From JACPNO01 sp963825405 (GTDB taxonomy: Bacteria; Acidobacteriota; Terriglobia; Bryobacterales; Bryobacteraceae): a stretch of DNA of 64,000 nt. Made by a program: the position numbers and the translations under genes. The notes beneath the pieces were generated by a model. That model ran no database searches. It worked only from the letters and a program-made list of their open reading frames with translations, and was not told where the DNA came from. The stretch covers positions 1,364,001 through 1,428,000 of the forward strand of contig CAWGTB010000003.1 of assembly GCA_963825405.1 (NCBI GenBank), read 5' to 3'. Shown one piece after another: positions 61,549 to 64,000 of the stretch (positions are counted from its first letter, which is position 1; the number at the start of each line of letters is the position of its first letter).

Positions 61549-62999
61549 GGCTTTTGCACGCCTCCCGCTACTTCGGCGCGAGGCTCAGGAATGGTGAGAT
61601 CGACCGGGGTCACGGGGCCGAGGGTGGTGAGCGGCTTACCGAATTCCGCGGGATTCCCTACGGCAACGACGGTAAAGTCCTTGGGCGATAAGTGCTCGCG
61701 GGCTACGCGCAACACGTCCGCTTTCGTCACTTTCTGGATGCCGGCCAGATACTGATTAATGAAATCCTTGGGATAGCCGTAATAGTCGTAAAAAAGAATA
61801 CGGTTGAGAGTTTTCGACGGCCGGTCGAAATTGAACACGAAGCTGTTGGCGACCGACTCTTTGGCGCTAGTCAGCTCCTGATCCGTCACCTCGGCGGTGC
61901 GCATCTTTTCCACTTCTTCGCGAATTACCTGGATGGTCTCGGTGGTTGAGCCGGACTTGGTGCTGCCGGAAATCTGGAACAAGCCAGGATGATCGAAGTT
62001 GGCTCCCCACCCGGCTGAAACGCTATAGGCATAGCCCAGCTTGGTGCGCACGCGCTGGAAAAGGCGGCTGCGGAATCCGCCGCCCAGAATGTCGGCCATC
62101 ACTTCGAGCGCCGGATAATCCTTATCGCGAAACTCACCACCGAGATGTCCGAGATCGAAGAACGTCTGCGTCACATCGTCTTTGACGGCCAGAAAAATGC
62201 CCGGCGCGGGTTTGGTCTTGACTGGCGGGAAGGCCGGAACGGGCGCCTGCTGGGCGGTCCAGCCGGCGAAGAGTCTTTCGAGTTCGGCTTTCATTACGGG
62301 CGTCGAAAAATCGCCTTGCACCGCCAGCATCACATTCGCCGGGAAAAAATAACGCTGGTAAAAGGCCTGTAGATCGGCGCGGGTGAGGCGGTCGATCGTG
62401 GCATATTCCAGGCGCCAGCCGTAGGGAGTGTCGTGGCCGTAAACCCGTTCGGTAAACTCCCGCTCGGAGATGCCGTGCGGGTCGTCATTACGCCGCGCGA
62501 TTCCGCTGCGCAGCTCGATCTTGGCCAGATCCACTTTGTCCTGGCGAAACTCCGGGGTGGTGAGGACGTCGCGAAACGTAGTGAGCACTTCGCTGGCGTT
62601 TTGTTTGAGCGCGGAGAACGAGATGTTGCCGTAGGATTCGTCAATTGCGGTTTCAACCGAGGCCGCGATATTCTCCAACGCTTCATCCAACTCGTCACCG
62701 GTCTTGGTGGCAGTACCGCCGGAGCGCATTACCATTCCCGTAATCGAGGCCAGGCCGACTTTCTCGGCGGGATCGAACAGATTGCCGGTTCGCACCAGCG
62801 CCACGCCGCGAACCAGCGGCAGCTCGTGATTTTCGAGCAAATATAGTTTCATGCCGTTGGGCAAAGTGAAGGTGGCGACGTCGGGAATTTTCACTGAACG
62901 TAGCGGCGGGTATTGCAGATTCTTGTAGGAGGGAATCGCGCCGTTTTGCGCGGGCAGAACTCCCACTACCAATGCAGCCAGCAGGATTAAGCGTCTCAT
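61545..62999 (-). CDS. M16-family peptidase, probable non-catalytic subunit
   Basis: 484 residues with a signal peptide (MRRLILLAALVVGVLPAQNG). The M16 fold is clear: LPNGMKLYLLENHELPLVRG and the later strand VMLAVQGDFSTPVMKAELER, RVRTKLGYAYSVSAGWGANF. The zinc motif HxxEH should follow GLAS, but here the segment reads GLASITGMVMRSGG and has no HxxEH, so this copy is likely the inactive partner that shapes the substrate chamber. Such alpha/beta-type pairs are common in bacteria. It overlaps its upstream partner (62996-64000) by 4 bases. Confidence 0.9.
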   Translation of the reverse strand: MRRLILLAALVVGVLPAQNGAIPSYKNLQYPPLRSVKIPDVATFTLPNGMKLYLLENHELPLVRGVALVRTGNLFDPAEKVGLASITGMVMRSGGTATKTGDELDEALENIAASVETAIDESYGNISFSALKQNASEVLTTFRDVLTTPEFRQDKVDLAKIELRSGIARRNDDPHGISEREFTERVYGHDTPYGWRLEYATIDRLTRADLQAFYQRYFFPANVMLAVQGDFSTPVMKAELERLFAGWTAQQAPVPAFPPVKTKPAPGIFLAVKDDVTQTFFDLGHLGGEFRDKDYPALEVMADILGGGFRSRLFQRVRTKLGYAYSVSAGWGANFDHPGLFQISGSTKSGSTTETIQVIREEVEKMRTAEVTDQELTSAKESVANSFVFNFDRPSKTLNRILFYDYYGYPKDFINQYLAGIQKVTKADVLRVAREHLSPKDFTVVAVGNPAEFGKPLTTLGPVTPVDLTIPEPRAEVAGGVQKP

Positions 63000-64000
63000 T
63001 GCTTGGCCTCCGCCGCGGGCTGGATGGTGTAGGTTGCGGTGCGATTCTTGGGCGTCAGGTATAGGCGCGCCACGCGCTGCACATCCTGGGCGGTGACCTT
63101 GTCAGTCTCATCCAGGTCCGTAAACATCTTGCGCCAATTTCCGTAATTGACGTAATAGGAATTCAAGAGCTGGGCGAGGCCGGAATTGCTGTCCAGGCGG
63201 CGGACCAGGTCGGCGCGAGTCTTAGTTTTCACGCGTGCCAGCGCTTGCGGGTCGACTTCCTGCGTCTTGAAGCGATCCAGAAGGCCGTCCATCACCTTCA
63301 CATTTTCATCGATGGTGTGGCCCAGGGCGGGCGCGAGGAAAAACAGGAAGAGGTTGGGATATTTGCCGCCGGGAAACGTTCCTTCCGCTCCGACCGTCAC
63401 GGCGATTTGCTGATCGCGCACCATATCTTTGTAGAGAATCCCGGTGCGACCGCCGGCCAGCAGGCTGCTCATCACGTCCAGAGCGGCATCGTCTTTGTCG
63501 TACTGATCGGGACGCTTATAAGCGATAAACGCGAGAGGCTGGCTGGGCGTTTCAATGTGCGCCTGTTTGGAACCTTCCTGGGGGGGCTCGACAGTGTGCA
63601 CCAGCGGCGGCAGCGGCGCCGATGCCAGGCGTCCGAAATAGCGCTCGGCAAGAGTGCGAGCCTGCTTGGGATCGATGTCGCCGACGATGGCGATGGAGAT
63701 ATTCCCCGGCGTGTAATAGGTGCGATAGAACGCTTCGGCGTCTTTCACGCGCAGGCTGGTGATGTCGCTCGCCCATCCGCCCGGCATGCGCTGGTAGGGG
63801 TGGGCTTCGAAGGCCGTGGCCAGCAAGGACTCCATGAGCTTGCCTTGCGGGCTGGATTCAACGCGCATGCGGCGCTCTTCCAGCACCACGTCGCGCTCTT
63901 TGTAAAATTCGCGGAATACGGGATGCAGGAAGCGCTGCGATTCGAGCAGAAACCAAAGCTCGGCGCGGTTGGCGGGCAGATTGTAGAAATATTCGGTGGA
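62996..64000 (-). CDS. M16-family peptidase, probable catalytic subunit (N-terminus outside window)
   Basis: The frame is open to the window edge; 334 residues are visible. They start within the N-terminal domain (YFYNLPANRAELWFLLESQR) and include the distal zinc-ligand region FYKERDVVLEERRMR, whose first Glu-rich helix normally completes the HxxEH-x(n)-E site. Then follow PYQRMPGGWASDITSLR, YYTPGNISIAIVGDIDPKQA and RVKTKTRADLVRRLDSNSGL. The HxxEH itself would lie upstream of the window, so activity is inferred. It would be secreted or membrane-anchored and pair with the inactive partner encoded downstream. Confidence 0.88.
   Translation of the reverse strand, partial: STEYFYNLPANRAELWFLLESQRFLHPVFREFYKERDVVLEERRMRVESSPQGKLMESLLATAFEAHPYQRMPGGWASDITSLRVKDAEAFYRTYYTPGNISIAIVGDIDPKQARTLAERYFGRLASAPLPPLVHTVEPPQEGSKQAHIETPSQPLAFIAYKRPDQYDKDDAALDVMSSLLAGGRTGILYKDMVRDQQIAVTVGAEGTFPGGKYPNLFLFFLAPALGHTIDENVKVMDGLLDRFKTQEVDPQALARVKTKTRADLVRRLDSNSGLAQLLNSYYVNYGNWRKMFTDLDETDKVTAQDVQRVARLYLTPKNRTATYTIQPAAEAKQ

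Overview
The window looks like a chromosomal segment of an Acidobacteriota member, most likely the Solibacteraceae/Bryobacteraceae group. The support is GC-rich DNA, a VWFA-type protein of the acidobacterial kind, SBBP and YVTN beta-propeller secreted proteins, TAT-exported oxidoreductase and aminotransferase proteins, and a complete-looking exosortase A (XrtA)/PEP-CTERM locus. No phage, IS element, CRISPR array or replication origin was seen.
Region 1 (1-18191) is an exopolysaccharide operon, mostly on the minus strand and with genes overlapping by 1-4 bases: polymer ligase (partial), a GNAT/polysaccharide deacetylase fusion, two asparagine-synthase-type amidotransferases, a formyltransferase/beta-propeller fusion, three glycosyltransferases, a strange tRNA, a FemAB-type protein, a tyrosine autokinase and a Wzz-like chain-length protein. 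Divergent from it are a WbpD-like acetyltransferase and a WbpE-like aminotransferase, both broken by indels. Together these suggest a polymer of N-acylated (perhaps diacetamido-uronic) sugars that is amidated, formylated and deacetylated.
Region 2 (18188-39195) is the PEP-CTERM sorting and regulation block: XrtA-type AAA ATPase, one PEP-CTERM substrate protein, a GT-C type membrane transferase, a YVTN protein, two PrsT-like TPR lipoproteins, an initiating sugar transferase, an outer-membrane barrel, a degenerate sigma54-type AAA protein, exosortase and EpsI, a HigBA toxin-antitoxin pair, a polysaccharide exporter, a PilZ protein, and a REC-like histidine kinase with the PrsR sigma54 activator. 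Sigma54 (-24/-12) elements with exact spacing lie in front of several of these genes, which fits control by PrsR.
Region 3 (39199-64000) holds ordinary accessory and housekeeping genes: a formylglycine-generating-enzyme-like protein, tRNA-Met, a class V aminotransferase, an AlkA-like glycosylase, a VWFA protein, a DinB-like protein, two large secreted propeller proteins sharing a duplicated C-terminal module, a histidine phosphatase, a DUF1080 protein, an OGFr-like protein, Gfo/Idh/MocA oxidoreductase, LysR regulator, cytochrome c, an alpha/beta hydrolase, a CpxP/CpxR/CpxA-like stress module and an M16 peptidase pair.
Ten single-base frameshifts break otherwise well-conserved genes, many of them in short homopolymers. 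The simplest reading is uncorrected sequencing indels, and this limits how far any single broken gene, or the odd tRNA, can be interpreted.
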